From contig JAFKMU010000044.1 in the NCBI GenBank assembly GCA_017305195.1, positions 62,001 through 126,000 on the forward strand: a DNA stretch of 64,000 nt, written 5' to 3'. Shown here one piece after another: positions 1 through 8,722 of the stretch (within the stretch, counting starts at the first letter, position 1; every line of letters starts with the position of its first letter). The notes beneath the pieces were generated by a model that saw only the letters and a program-made list of their open reading frames with translations, searched no databases and was not told where the DNA came from. The position numbers were made by a program, and so were the translations under genes. The DNA is from Verrucomicrobiota bacterium. Lineage in GTDB: Bacteria > Verrucomicrobiota > Verrucomicrobiia > Chthoniobacterales > Terrimicrobiaceae.

Positions 1-1
1 C

Positions 2-694
2 TTGTCCGACTGCGAACCAGTCAATCATGGACGGACTCTTCGCATCGCCGCAGCGTGTCTCGTCCTCTGGTGGGTTCCGGTGGGCGTGGCCTTCCTGTGG
101 CCCGAGGCGATCTTCGCCAGTCTGGGAGTGTTTTTCAGCAAGGCGGCGCTGGTGACATTCGGGGGCGCGTACGCGGTGCTCCCCTTTGTCGCACAGCAGG
201 CGGTGGAGCATTACCACTGGCTGTCGGCATCGCAGATGGCGACCGGATTGGGCCTGGCGGAAACGACCCCGGGCCCGCTGATCCTGGTGCTGGAGTTCGT
301 CGGGTTCCTGGCGGCATGGCAGCACCCGGGCGGCCTTTCGCCGCTGGCGGCCGGGACGCTGGGAGCGGCTGTGACACTATGGGCGACTTTCGTACCGAGC
401 TTTCTCTTCGTCCTGGCGGGCGCTCCCTACATGGAGAGGCTGCGAGGGTCGCGGGCGCTGGGGGCGGCGCTGGCGACGATCACTGCGGCCGTGGCCGGCA
501 TCATCCTGAACCTCGCCGTGTGGTTCGCGGTTCACGTGATCTTTCCTGCTCCGCATCGTATCGACTATTTTGCCCTGGTACTGGCCACGGTGTTCTTTGC
601 CGGGATCTGGAAAGGGCGGTGGCCGGTGATCCCTGTGGTGGCGGCCTCGATCGTGCTCGGCCTGGCGGCTAGATTTCTGCTGGGAATCGCTTAG
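2..694 (+). CDS. chrA: Chromate transporter ChrA family, C-terminal half (5' end outside window)
   Basis: Inner-membrane anion transporter of the CHR family; characterised members export chromate. The visible 230 residues correspond to one CHR domain, the second half of a long-chain ChrA. It has strongly hydrophobic segments, the glycine-rich stretch TFGGAYAVLPFVAQQAV at about residue 50 and ETTPGPL at about residue 88, both typical of this family. The frame is open to the window edge and the TTG at base 2 is unlikely to be the real start, so the gene almost certainly begins upstream with the first CHR domain. Substrate is inferred from family membership only. The next gene, a sensor kinase on the same strand, starts 97 bp downstream. 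Confidence 0.85.
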   Translation: MSDCEPVNHGRTLRIAAACLVLWWVPVGVAFLWPEAIFASLGVFFSKAALVTFGGAYAVLPFVAQQAVEHYHWLSASQMATGLGLAETTPGPLILVLEFVGFLAAWQHPGGLSPLAAGTLGAAVTLWATFVPSFLFVLAGAPYMERLRGSRALGAALATITAAVAGIILNLAVWFAVHVIFPAPHRIDYFALVLATVFFAGIWKGRWPVIPVVAASIVLGLAARFLLGIA

Positions 695-729
695 TTCCAG
701 CGGGGGGAAAATTGCGGAACGCAACAGGT

Positions 730-758
730 TTGACGCTGGTGCTTTCCACCAGGGACTG
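730..758 (+). promoter_or_regulatory. Possible promoter: TTGACG followed by a 17-nt dyad
   Basis: TTGACG (730-735) is followed by a 17-nt block that is itself an inverted repeat, CTGGTG-ctttc-CACCAG (736-752), where the spacer to a -10 box would fall. The -10 position (GGACTG) is a poor match, so promoter activity is doubtful. The site lies 34 bp before the hybrid kinase start and could equally be a small hairpin after the transporter gene. Confidence 0.22.
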
Positions 759-791
759 ATAGCGTTTAACCCTGTCGAACGACACTCCCGC

Positions 792-3700
792 ATGAATCGA
801 TTCAGCTCGACGGACGCCTCCTCCTTCGATCCTTCCGGGACTCCGCCCAGGATTATCGAACTCATCCGGACGGCGTATTGGGATTGGCGACTGGCAGAAG
901 ATGCCGAGTCGCTGAGCGATGGTTTTGCGGAAATGTTTGGCCGGACGGCAGACGATCTGCCCGAGCATCCTCGCGCGTGGAGGAAATTTCTCGCGCCGGA
1001 AGACGCGCCGCGCCTGGAAGAGAGTTTTCGCCGTCACGTGGAGAGCCGGGGGAAGATTCCCTTCCGGGAAGAGGCTCGATACTCTCATGCCAGCGGCGCT
1101 TCCGCGTGGGTGATCTGCACCGGGCAGGTGATCGACTGGGGACCGAACGGCGAACCCTTGCGCATGACGGGAACGCACACCGACGTGTCCGCCCTGCGCA
1201 CTCAAAAGCTCCGCCATGAGCTCGTCTCCCTCGTCGCGGCCCACACGATCCATGCTGTCGTCATCACCGACTCGACCGGGCTGATCGAGTGGGTCAATCA
1301 GAGCTTTACCCGCATCACAGGCTACACCCTGGATGAGGTGCGCGGGAAAAAGCCCGGGCAGGTGCTGCAAAGAGCGGGATCTGATTTCCAGGCCGTCTCG
1401 CGCATCCGGCAAGCCATCGCGGCAGGGCAGAGCTGCGAGGAGACTCTGACCAACTACACCAAGGCCGGGGAGCCTTACATCGTCCATATCAAGATCGACC
1501 CGGTGCGCGACAAGGACGGCAATGTCACGCACTTCATCGCCGTACAAACCGACGTCACCGAGCAGGTGAAGGCCCAGCGCGCGGTGGAGCAGAGCGAGGT
1601 CAGGCTGCGCGCCGTGCTGGACTCAGCCACGGGTGTGGCGATCGTGGCGATCGGCCTGGACGGGGTGATCACCTACTTCAGCCGCGGCGCAGAGGCGCTG
1701 CTGGGCTACAAGGCGGAAGAGGTGGTGGGCAGGCATACACCGGAGATTTTTCACGACCCGGTCGAGACCGAGTCCCACTCGCGTCGACTGCTCACGGAAC
1801 ACAACCTGGACGTATCGGGTTTCCGGACATTCGTCGCGCTGGCCGAGAAAAACGGGATCGACCGGCGGGAGTGGTCATTCCTCTGCAAGGATGGAAGCCG
1901 CAAAGCAGTCGAGATGAACGTCACGGTGGTGCGCGATGAAAATGGCGAGGCTCGCTCCTACCTCGGCACGGCCATGGACATCACGCAGCGCAAGGACATG
2001 GAGCGCGAGCTGCGGCACAGCGAGCAGAGGTTCCGGGGCATGTTTGAGCTTTCCCCGGTCGGCATCTCGTTCAATGCGATGGACGGCGCGTTCCTCGATA
2101 TCAACCGGGCATTGCTCGACAGCCTGGGCTATACCCGCGAGGAACTGCTCCAGATGACGTACTGGGATCTCACGCCAAAGGAATACATGGCGCTAGAGGA
2201 AACACAGATCGCGATCATCCGGCAGACCGGCCGATACGGGCCGTATGAGAAGGAATTTTACCACCGAGACGGTCACCGGGTATCGGCGCTGTTGCATGGC
2301 GTCGTGCTGCAAACACCCGGCAACGAGTCGATCATCTGCTCCATCGTCCAGGACATCACGGAAACCAAGCGCACCGAGCGCGAACTGCGCCATGCCGTGG
2401 AGGCCCAGAAGGCGGCCTACACCCTGCTGGAGGCGGCGGGCCGGCTCGGTCGCGTCGGCCACTGGGAATGGAGATTCCGACCGTTTAGCGTGTTTTGGTC
2501 GGATATCATGCACGATATCCACGAAACGGACCCGGCCATCCCGCCGGAGCCTGACATGCTGGCGACGATGGGCCAGATCGTAGCGAATGATCGCTCACGG
2601 GTGCAGGCTCTCGTCGAAGATACGGTCAGGACGGGCAAGCCGCTGGATATCGAGACGCAAGTCATCACCACCTCGGGACGAGCCAAGTGGGTCCATTGCC
2701 GGGCGGAACTCCTCCGGGATGAAAACGGGCGGGCAGCCGCCCTGCGCGGCGTCCTGCAAGACATCGACGACCGGCGGCGCGCGGCCGAGCTGCTGGAGCA
2801 GCGCAACCGCGAGCTCGAGGCCGCCACCGCCCGGGCGGAGGCGCATGCCCGCGCCAAGGAGGAGTTTCTCGCCAATGTCAGCCACGAGATTCGCACTCCG
2901 CTCAACGCCGTCATCGGCATGTCGGAGTTGCTCTCCGGCGCCAATCTCCTGCCTCACGAGCGGGAACTCGTCGACACCATCCACAGCAGCGGCAATACGC
3001 TGCTGGCGCTCATCAACGACATCCTCGACTTTTCCAAAATTGAGTCCGGACAGCTCGATCTCGAAACGATCAAGGTCGACCTGCGCGATTGCCTGGAATC
3101 GGCCATGGAAGTCATGGCGACAACCGCAGCGGGCAAGAAACTCGACCTGGTCTGCCAGATACGCCCCGATGTGCCGGAATGGATCAGGGGCGACCCGACG
3201 CGACTGCGGCAGGTCTTTGTCAACCTGCTGTCCAATGCCGTGAAATTCACCACCGAGGGCGAGGTGGTCGCCACACTGGATCTCCGGCATGCCCCGTCGG
3301 GGCAGCCGATGATTCACTGCTCCGTGCATGACACCGGCATCGGCATCCCCCATCACCGGATGATGAAGCTCTTTCAGGCCTTCAGCCAGGTCGACGCCTC
3401 CACCACCCGGCGATATGGAGGCACGGGCCTCGGCCTTGTCATCTGCCACCGGCTCATCGAGAAAATGGGCGGTCGCATCTGGGTCGACTCGGAGTATGGC
3501 CGGGGATCGATCTTTCAGTTCGAGATCCCGGCTGTGGCGGTGAACGCCCCGCCACGAAGACAGCTCGACACCTCGCCGCTGCGCGGTCTGCGCATCCTGA
3601 TCGCTGACGACAACGCCGCGTCGTGCGAGATCTACCGCGCCCAGGCGGAGGAGTGCGGCATGAAATCCCGCGTGACCTCCTCGGCCGAGGAGACGCTGGA

Positions 3701-4391
3701 GGCATTGCGATGCAACGAGCCGTACGACCTGGTGCTGGCCGACAGCGCGATGCGCACCAGCTCCGGCGAGGGAATCGTCGTCGGCATTCGCGCATTGCGC
3801 CGGGAGATCCCCATCGTGGCACTGTCACCGATGGGAGGGAAACCGGATTCCGTCAAAAGCTCGGATCATACCGCGGTGCTCTCCCGTCCTGTACGGAAGG
3901 CGGCACTGGCATCCACCATGGTGCGCCTGCTTGGAGGAGTTTCCGGCGAGGGAGAGAGCCATTCCGCCAGGCCCGAGGCCACCCAGGGTTCGCAGTACCC
4001 GCTCAGGATCCTCGTGGCTGAAGACAATCCGGTAAACCAGCGAGTGACCCAGCTGATGCTGAACCGTATCGGCTATGAGGCCACGATCGTGGCCAATGGC
4101 ATCGAGGTCCTGCAGATGCTCGAGAAGTTCCCCTTCGACGTTGTCCTGCTCGACGTGCAGATGCCGGAAATGGACGGCCTGCAAGCCGCCCGCGAGATCC
4201 GCAAGCGCACCACCCCCGAGTTTCATCCCTGGTTGATCGCCCTCACCGCAAATGCCGAGGAAAGTGACCGCACGGCCTGCCTGGAGGCGGGCATGGATGA
4301 TTACATGAGCAAGCCCGTGGGCTTGGAATCCCTCAAAAACGCCCTGAGCCGAGCCTATCACGCCCGCTGCCCGCTCCCCCCACAGAAATGA
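792..4391 (+). CDS. Hybrid sensor histidine kinase: five PAS, HisKA, HATPase, two receiver domains
   Basis: Cytoplasmic hybrid two-component kinase of 1199 residues with no membrane segment, so it probably senses an internal signal such as redox or a small ligand. In order there are about five PAS/PAC units (roughly residues 20-135, 145-258, 270-400, 405-525 and 540-660) and a short coiled coil. HisKA follows with the phospho-accepting His at 698 in NVSHEIRTPLN, then an HATPase_c domain with the G-box GTGLGLVI. Two receiver domains end the protein. The last is intact (acceptor Asp1121 in LLDVQMPEMDG, Lys in MSKPV). The first keeps an Asp at 984, but the conserved Lys is Arg (residue 1032, SRPVR), so it may be a regulatory or pseudo-receiver. 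The stop overlaps the next start (ATGA). No response regulator lies nearby. Confidence 0.93.
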   Translation: MNRFSSTDASSFDPSGTPPRIIELIRTAYWDWRLAEDAESLSDGFAEMFGRTADDLPEHPRAWRKFLAPEDAPRLEESFRRHVESRGKIPFREEARYSHASGASAWVICTGQVIDWGPNGEPLRMTGTHTDVSALRTQKLRHELVSLVAAHTIHAVVITDSTGLIEWVNQSFTRITGYTLDEVRGKKPGQVLQRAGSDFQAVSRIRQAIAAGQSCEETLTNYTKAGEPYIVHIKIDPVRDKDGNVTHFIAVQTDVTEQVKAQRAVEQSEVRLRAVLDSATGVAIVAIGLDGVITYFSRGAEALLGYKAEEVVGRHTPEIFHDPVETESHSRRLLTEHNLDVSGFRTFVALAEKNGIDRREWSFLCKDGSRKAVEMNVTVVRDENGEARSYLGTAMDITQRKDMERELRHSEQRFRGMFELSPVGISFNAMDGAFLDINRALLDSLGYTREELLQMTYWDLTPKEYMALEETQIAIIRQTGRYGPYEKEFYHRDGHRVSALLHGVVLQTPGNESIICSIVQDITETKRTERELRHAVEAQKAAYTLLEAAGRLGRVGHWEWRFRPFSVFWSDIMHDIHETDPAIPPEPDMLATMGQIVANDRSRVQALVEDTVRTGKPLDIETQVITTSGRAKWVHCRAELLRDENGRAAALRGVLQDIDDRRRAAELLEQRNRELEAATARAEAHARAKEEFLANVSHEIRTPLNAVIGMSELLSGANLLPHERELVDTIHSSGNTLLALINDILDFSKIESGQLDLETIKVDLRDCLESAMEVMATTAAGKKLDLVCQIRPDVPEWIRGDPTRLRQVFVNLLSNAVKFTTEGEVVATLDLRHAPSGQPMIHCSVHDTGIGIPHHRMMKLFQAFSQVDASTTRRYGGTGLGLVICHRLIEKMGGRIWVDSEYGRGSIFQFEIPAVAVNAPPRRQLDTSPLRGLRILIADDNAASCEIYRAQAEECGMKSRVTSSAEETLEALRCNEPYDLVLADSAMRTSSGEGIVVGIRALRREIPIVALSPMGGKPDSVKSSDHTAVLSRPVRKAALASTMVRLLGGVSGEGESHSARPEATQGSQYPLRILVAEDNPVNQRVTQLMLNRIGYEATIVANGIEVLQMLEKFPFDVVLLDVQMPEMDGLQAAREIRKRTTPEFHPWLIALTANAEESDRTACLEAGMDDYMSKPVGLESLKNALSRAYHARCPLPPQK

Positions 4392-5041
4392 CCTCCCCGC
4401 TTTCCTCTGTCACCAAACTGGTGATCTTCGACCTCGACAACTGCCTGGCTGCCGCCCGGGAGGTGGGCGACGAACTCTTCAAGGAGGGGTTTCAGGCCAT
4501 ACGCCGGGAAAACCACGGGACACTGGGCGAGCAGGAATTGCAGGAGGCATTTTCCGACTGCTGGAGGCATCCGCTCGACTGGGTGGCGGAGCGGCATGGA
4601 TTTTCGGAGAAGATGCTCAAGGCAGGCTGGACCGCCTTTTCGCAGATGGAGGTGCGACATCGCATGTCCGGCTACGGCGACCTCCCCGAGCTCTTGAAAC
4701 TCGTACAGCATCGAGCCTTGGTGACGTCTGGATTCCGAAGATTGCAGGAGAGCAAGATCCGGGCGCTTGATCTTGCGCACTACTTGCACGAGCTGCATGT
4801 CGATGCCATCGATGAACCGGATCGCATCGGGAAAAAAGGATGGTTCCAGCGCATTCTCACAAACCACAGGATCGAACCCGGCGAGGCCATGGTGGTGGGC
4901 GATAGTGCAGCCTCCGAGATCGCGGCAGGCAATGCTCTCGGCATCCCCACCGTGCAAATCCTCCGGTCGGGGGTTCCCCGCTCCGACACGGCTCGGCATC
5001 ACATCACCACGCTGGCCGAGCTGCCGGGACTGGTGAAATAA
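4388..5041 (+). CDS. HAD-superfamily hydrolase
   Basis: Soluble phosphatase-like protein of 217 residues. Motif I is FDLDNCL, with nucleophile Asp15 and acid/base Asp17. An alpha-helical cap follows, and motif IV is MVVGDSAASEIAAGNALG near residue 165, which binds Mg. The layout fits the HAD subfamily I phosphatases (phosphoglycolate phosphatase-like), but the substrate cannot be read from sequence. Its ATG overlaps the stop of the hybrid kinase by four bases, so translation is probably coupled. It ends 8 bp from the convergent pseudopilin gene. Confidence 0.85.
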   Translation: MTSPLSSVTKLVIFDLDNCLAAAREVGDELFKEGFQAIRRENHGTLGEQELQEAFSDCWRHPLDWVAERHGFSEKMLKAGWTAFSQMEVRHRMSGYGDLPELLKLVQHRALVTSGFRRLQESKIRALDLAHYLHELHVDAIDEPDRIGKKGWFQRILTNHRIEPGEAMVVGDSAASEIAAGNALGIPTVQILRSGVPRSDTARHHITTLAELPGLVK

Positions 5042-5049
5042 AGGCGTCG

Positions 5050-5784
5050 TCAGTTCTGCCCCGCGTAGAGCGGATTCCAGCGATTGATATTTGCTCCGAG
5101 GTCGAAGGTCTTTTCGACCGGCAGCGTCTCGATATGACCGTCGACAAAAGCAAAGTTTGAGCGTCCGCCGTGGCGCTTGGAATCCACCGCCACCTGGGCC
5201 GCCGTATCGGTGGTCCATTGGTGAGCCATGAAATGATCGGCTCCGGCGGAGGAGTTTGCATTCTCGGCAAGGAGCACTGTGCGCGTGGGGTAGTTGACAT
5301 TGACGAGCCTATGCCAGGTCGCCGGGCTGCCTGCATAACTATCTCGCGACATGATAGGCATACCGGCCGGGGTGTATCTCCGCTCGGAGGTCAGCTCAAA
5401 GTATACGTTCATCGCGTAACTCATCGCAGGAAGACCGTCCGGACTCTTGATCTGATTGGCAGGACATTGAAAGACTTTGCGCGCCCGGTAGTCGCTCCCG
5501 GCATCAAGAAGAGGTTCGTCAATGTAGGGAGCGACAGCCAATGCCCAGGAGCCACCGGAGTGGGATGTCTTGGGAAACGTCCCCTGGTCCTGGGCGCAGG
5601 CAATGATCCCCTGGCTGAGCGCGCGCATCCTGCCGGCGCATTCCACCCCATGAGCCTTGTCGATCGAAGAGCGATACCCGACAAAGCCCAGCACACTGAG
5701 AATGCCGATGATTCCGATGGAGACGAGAAGCTCGATCAGAGTAAAGCCCTCGCCGGAGCGGGTAATGCAGGCTTTTCTCAACAC
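5050..5784 (-). CDS. Type II secretion pseudopilin-like protein with H-X9-DG motif
   Basis: Exported pseudopilin-like protein of 244 residues. It starts with a prepilin leader and methylation site (GFTLIELLVSIGIIGIL at residues 13-28), where a prepilin peptidase would cut after the Gly. The C-terminal part carries HGGRSNFAFVDGH, the H-X9-DG motif of the large DUF1559-like group of Planctomycetes and Verrucomicrobia. The group's role is not established; a link to secretion or surface structures is inferred from the leader. It is the last gene of a three-gene minus-strand unit, one base after the preceding PEP-CTERM gene, which suggests a shared mRNA and joint export. Confidence 0.88.
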   Translation of the reverse strand: MLRKACITRSGEGFTLIELLVSIGIIGILSVLGFVGYRSSIDKAHGVECAGRMRALSQGIIACAQDQGTFPKTSHSGGSWALAVAPYIDEPLLDAGSDYRARKVFQCPANQIKSPDGLPAMSYAMNVYFELTSERRYTPAGMPIMSRDSYAGSPATWHRLVNVNYPTRTVLLAENANSSAGADHFMAHQWTTDTAAQVAVDSKRHGGRSNFAFVDGHIETLPVEKTFDLGANINRWNPLYAGQN

Positions 5785-5785
5785 G

Positions 5786-6580
5786 TCAGACCTGCTGGCT
5801 TGCCGTCTTTTCCTGGCGGCGACGCCAGAAATACAGGCAAACCATTCCCCCCAGCACGCCCAACATCCAGGTGGAAGGTTCGGGCACAGCCACCCAGTTC
5901 AGCGTGATCGAGGCCGACGTCCAGTCGGAGAGGGCATTGCCATAACCATCCCCGACGTAAATCTCAAAGGTCGCAGAATACGAGCCAACCCCTGAGGCAA
6001 CGAAAACGGGATGCCACATGCTGATACCCGAGCTATCGCCCCAGGCGATGTTGTTATTGTAAGCGGATCCCTCCCCATAAACCTGCAGCCACTCGGATGA
6101 TGACGGCGGGTCCTGCCCCCAGACGTCGATGTAATACCCAACGTCGTAGCCACTCAGCCCCGGCGAAATCGAGGTCGCCTTGATGTAGACGTAGCTTGCG
6201 GTGGGAAGCATCTCAACATTACCGGAGGTGACGAAGAAGCCGAAGCGGGTACTGAAGGGCAGATTCTGTTGAGTGGGATCGAGTTGGGAATACCAGCCCG
6301 CCGACGACTGCGCGGGATTGAAGACGGCATCGGCGTAGGGCTTGCTACCCCACACCACATAGTCTTGGAGCGAATACATCGTCACGGTATCCGACGCCCC
6401 CCCCAAGGTTACCGAGACAGACTTGGCGGAAATGTCAAAATTCACCGCGGGCATCACCATGCCGCCCGTATCGTCTGGTCCCGGGATATAATTAAGCAAA
6501 GTTTCCGCATGGCAGCCCAAAGCTGCCATACCGAGGGCCAGCGCCACACCAAACGTCTTGCACCCTGACGCGCGTTTCAT
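5786..6580 (-). CDS. PEP-CTERM sorting domain protein
   Basis: Exported protein of 264 residues. An N-terminal signal peptide (KTFGVALALGMAALGCHA) is followed by a beta-rich body with no recognised enzyme domain. The C-terminus has a canonical sorting signal: VPEPSTW, one hydrophobic helix, then an RRRQE basic tail. PEP-CTERM proteins are thought to be processed by exosortase and linked to the envelope or extracellular polymer; no exosortase gene is in this window. The start overlaps the end of the second PEP-CTERM gene upstream by four bases, and the stop lies one base from the pseudopilin gene. Confidence 0.88.
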   Translation of the reverse strand: MKRASGCKTFGVALALGMAALGCHAETLLNYIPGPDDTGGMVMPAVNFDISAKSVSVTLGGASDTVTMYSLQDYVVWGSKPYADAVFNPAQSSAGWYSQLDPTQQNLPFSTRFGFFVTSGNVEMLPTASYVYIKATSISPGLSGYDVGYYIDVWGQDPPSSSEWLQVYGEGSAYNNNIAWGDSSGISMWHPVFVASGVGSYSATFEIYVGDGYGNALSDWTSASITLNWVAVPEPSTWMLGVLGGMVCLYFWRRRQEKTASQQV

Positions 6581-7512
6581 AGACGGGCGAGCCTGCGGCG
6601 AAGGAGAAGGACTCCAGCGATACCACCGATCGCGAGCGCATAGGTCGAGGGCTCCGGCACAGTGGCCGTGTAGGAGAACGAATAGGGAGTCACTCCCCCT
6701 ACGGAGGTCACGGAATCGACCACATCCGCGTATGCCGAACCCGTCGTATCCGTCACGACCGAGATGGTGTAGTTCAGGCTATAGTTGGTCGGCGTGGTGT
6801 CGGTGCTGACGACCACGGGATGAAGCATGTTCATGAACGACTCACCATCCCAGATCAGATAGTTCGAGCTGGTGAGGAGATCCCACGCCACGTCATTCGA
6901 GTCATACATCATGGCGCTGTTCATATCGTTGGTGCCATTGTTGTAGTAATAGACCGAGGCGTTGCTCGCGACGGTGCTCGTGCCCTGATAGGTGATGGAG
7001 TCCAGATGGATGGCCAAAGCGTAGCCGTTCGTCGAGAGATAGCTGGCAAAGCCAGTTTCCAGGCTGAAGCCAAACCAGCGGCTCCAGGCCTCGCCGGCTC
7101 CACTGTAGGAAGGAGGATTCAATACCGGCGCCCATCCCGCAGGCTTCACGGTGGTGTCCATGCCCGTCGCATAGGCCGCCGTCGTACTGGCAAAGTAGCT
7201 ATCGGAATACCATTGCGAAGTGGTCTCCAACTTCTGGATGGAGCTCAGACCGCCCTGGTTGGACCAACTGATCGTCCCGGTGGTCGAATTGTATCCAAAA
7301 TAGGCCATATACATGCCATCCGGCCAACCAACAGCGTTCAAGGCCGTTGCCGCCTGAGCGGAAGGAACTCCGCAGGACACCGCCACCACCGCGCCGACAA
7401 TGGAACAAACCCTTGCTCCAGAAAATCGGGAGACCAGGTCTCTGACTAAAGTCGAAAGGGCATATTTTCCTGCAGCAAAGGAAGATTTCATGGGCGGGGA
7501 TAAAAACCCCAT
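6577..7512 (-). CDS. PEP-CTERM sorting domain protein
   Basis: Exported protein of 311 residues and first gene of the minus-strand unit. A hydrophobic segment near residues 37-54 (VCSIVGAVVAVSCGVPSAQA) is a probable signal peptide, so the annotated N-terminus may be too long and an internal start is possible. The central part is Ser/Thr/Tyr/Gly-rich. The C-terminus ends in VPEPSTYALAIGG, a hydrophobic helix and RRRLARL, the PEP-CTERM signal. Function is unknown beyond exosortase-dependent surface targeting. It overlaps the next PEP-CTERM gene by four bases, which indicates translational coupling. Confidence 0.85.
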   Translation of the reverse strand: MGFLSPPMKSSFAAGKYALSTLVRDLVSRFSGARVCSIVGAVVAVSCGVPSAQAATALNAVGWPDGMYMAYFGYNSTTGTISWSNQGGLSSIQKLETTSQWYSDSYFASTTAAYATGMDTTVKPAGWAPVLNPPSYSGAGEAWSRWFGFSLETGFASYLSTNGYALAIHLDSITYQGTSTVASNASVYYYNNGTNDMNSAMMYDSNDVAWDLLTSSNYLIWDGESFMNMLHPVVVSTDTTPTNYSLNYTISVVTDTTGSAYADVVDSVTSVGGVTPYSFSYTATVPEPSTYALAIGGIAGVLLLRRRLARL

Positions 7513-7585
7513 ACCCCCATATGGTCAATGTGGCAAAATGCCGCACCGCCCTGCCGAAAAACACCCCTGAAAGACCAGAAAACCT

Positions 7586-8722
7586 TTATCTAAGCGCCTT
7601 CGCGGGCGGGACGGCGAGCAAAAGGTTGGACTGGCCTTGACGCCATTTGTAGCCCGTACCGAAGGGAAGTGGCAATACGTCCGCGGGATTGGCAAAGGCG
7701 GCGGTGAGATCGGGCTGGTAGTACTTCGTGAAGATATCGAGCGTGCCGGAGTAGGTGCCGAAGAGCCAGGTGCGCCAGCCGTTTTGGGCGAAAAACTTGT
7801 AGGGAATGCCCGAGTCGTCCTGGAGGACGGAGGAGGCGTTTTCCAGCAGGAAGGTGCGGATGCGGCCAAAGTACGTCTCGTGCGTGAGGTAGGACGCGGC
7901 CTTGAGGTAGACATTGCCGGGAGCAAACTGCCCGGCCCATTTCAGCACGCCGGGGTTGGACTTCACCGCGTCGTCGACGACGTTGGACTGCACGTAATAA
8001 ATGGTCTGCGTCCCCGCGCCGAGAGAGCGTCGGAAGACGATTTTCACGCCCGGCGAGACGCCCTTGCCGCCCGCGTAGGTGTTGCCGTAGTCCTGGAGAT
8101 TGCCGGATGAGTCGATACCGATGTAGCTGGTGGAAAGAATCTCCCCGCCCGAGAGGGCGATGAAGGAGCTCATCACTGGCAGCACCCCGCGGAAAGCGGC
8201 GCGGTCGAGGTCGACCTTCATGTCCTTGGTGATGAAAAAGCCGTAGGAAAGCACGGACTCCACGGAGCGGCGCAGATTGGCCAGCGCCTCATCGAGCGCC
8301 TCCGGAGTGAGCGACGAGATTGGCGCGATGGAGCCAACGGGTTCCAGGCCGCCAAGGAGATAGGCCGGGGCGTCGGGATAGTAGGCGAGCGGGCTCGCCG
8401 CATCGGGGCCGCCAAAGAAGTAAATGACCGGGCGCGACATGGGGATGCGCGGGGCCAGCTCGGTCGCGCTCCATGCGCCCATCTTGGTGAAGTAGCTCTC
8501 GTAGTAGCGGTTCCAGAGCTTCGTCATCTCGGCGACGTGGTTCTGGTAGATGGACGACTGCTGGTAGGCGGCGAGCGAAGCAACCGGGCGGCCGGCGAGG
8601 AACTGCGCGATGTCGTTGGGATTGGCGACGACGGGCGCGTCCACCGGCAGGGCGCGGCGAATCTCCTGCCCTTGGGCAAGCTGGACGACCAACAGAGCGA
8701 CAACGAGAAACCACGATCTCAT
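7586..8722 (-). CDS. Uncharacterised secreted protein
   Basis: I do not recognise a family. The protein has 378 residues with a clean signal peptide (MRSWFLVVALLVVQLAQGQ). The mature part is soluble and mixed alpha/beta, with notable stretches RPVIYFFGGPDAASPLAYYP (about residues 97-116) and ETYFGRIRTFLLENASSVLQ (about 282-301). There is no membrane helix after the signal and no cysteine pattern. Its ATG overlaps the stop of the upstream amino-acid permease (TCAT on the plus strand), so the two are probably translated together and the product may act in the envelope alongside that transporter. No catalytic motif is visible. Confidence 0.8.
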   Translation of the reverse strand: MRSWFLVVALLVVQLAQGQEIRRALPVDAPVVANPNDIAQFLAGRPVASLAAYQQSSIYQNHVAEMTKLWNRYYESYFTKMGAWSATELAPRIPMSRPVIYFFGGPDAASPLAYYPDAPAYLLGGLEPVGSIAPISSLTPEALDEALANLRRSVESVLSYGFFITKDMKVDLDRAAFRGVLPVMSSFIALSGGEILSTSYIGIDSSGNLQDYGNTYAGGKGVSPGVKIVFRRSLGAGTQTIYYVQSNVVDDAVKSNPGVLKWAGQFAPGNVYLKAASYLTHETYFGRIRTFLLENASSVLQDDSGIPYKFFAQNGWRTWLFGTYSGTLDIFTKYYQPDLTAAFANPADVLPLPFGTGYKWRQGQSNLLLAVPPAKALR

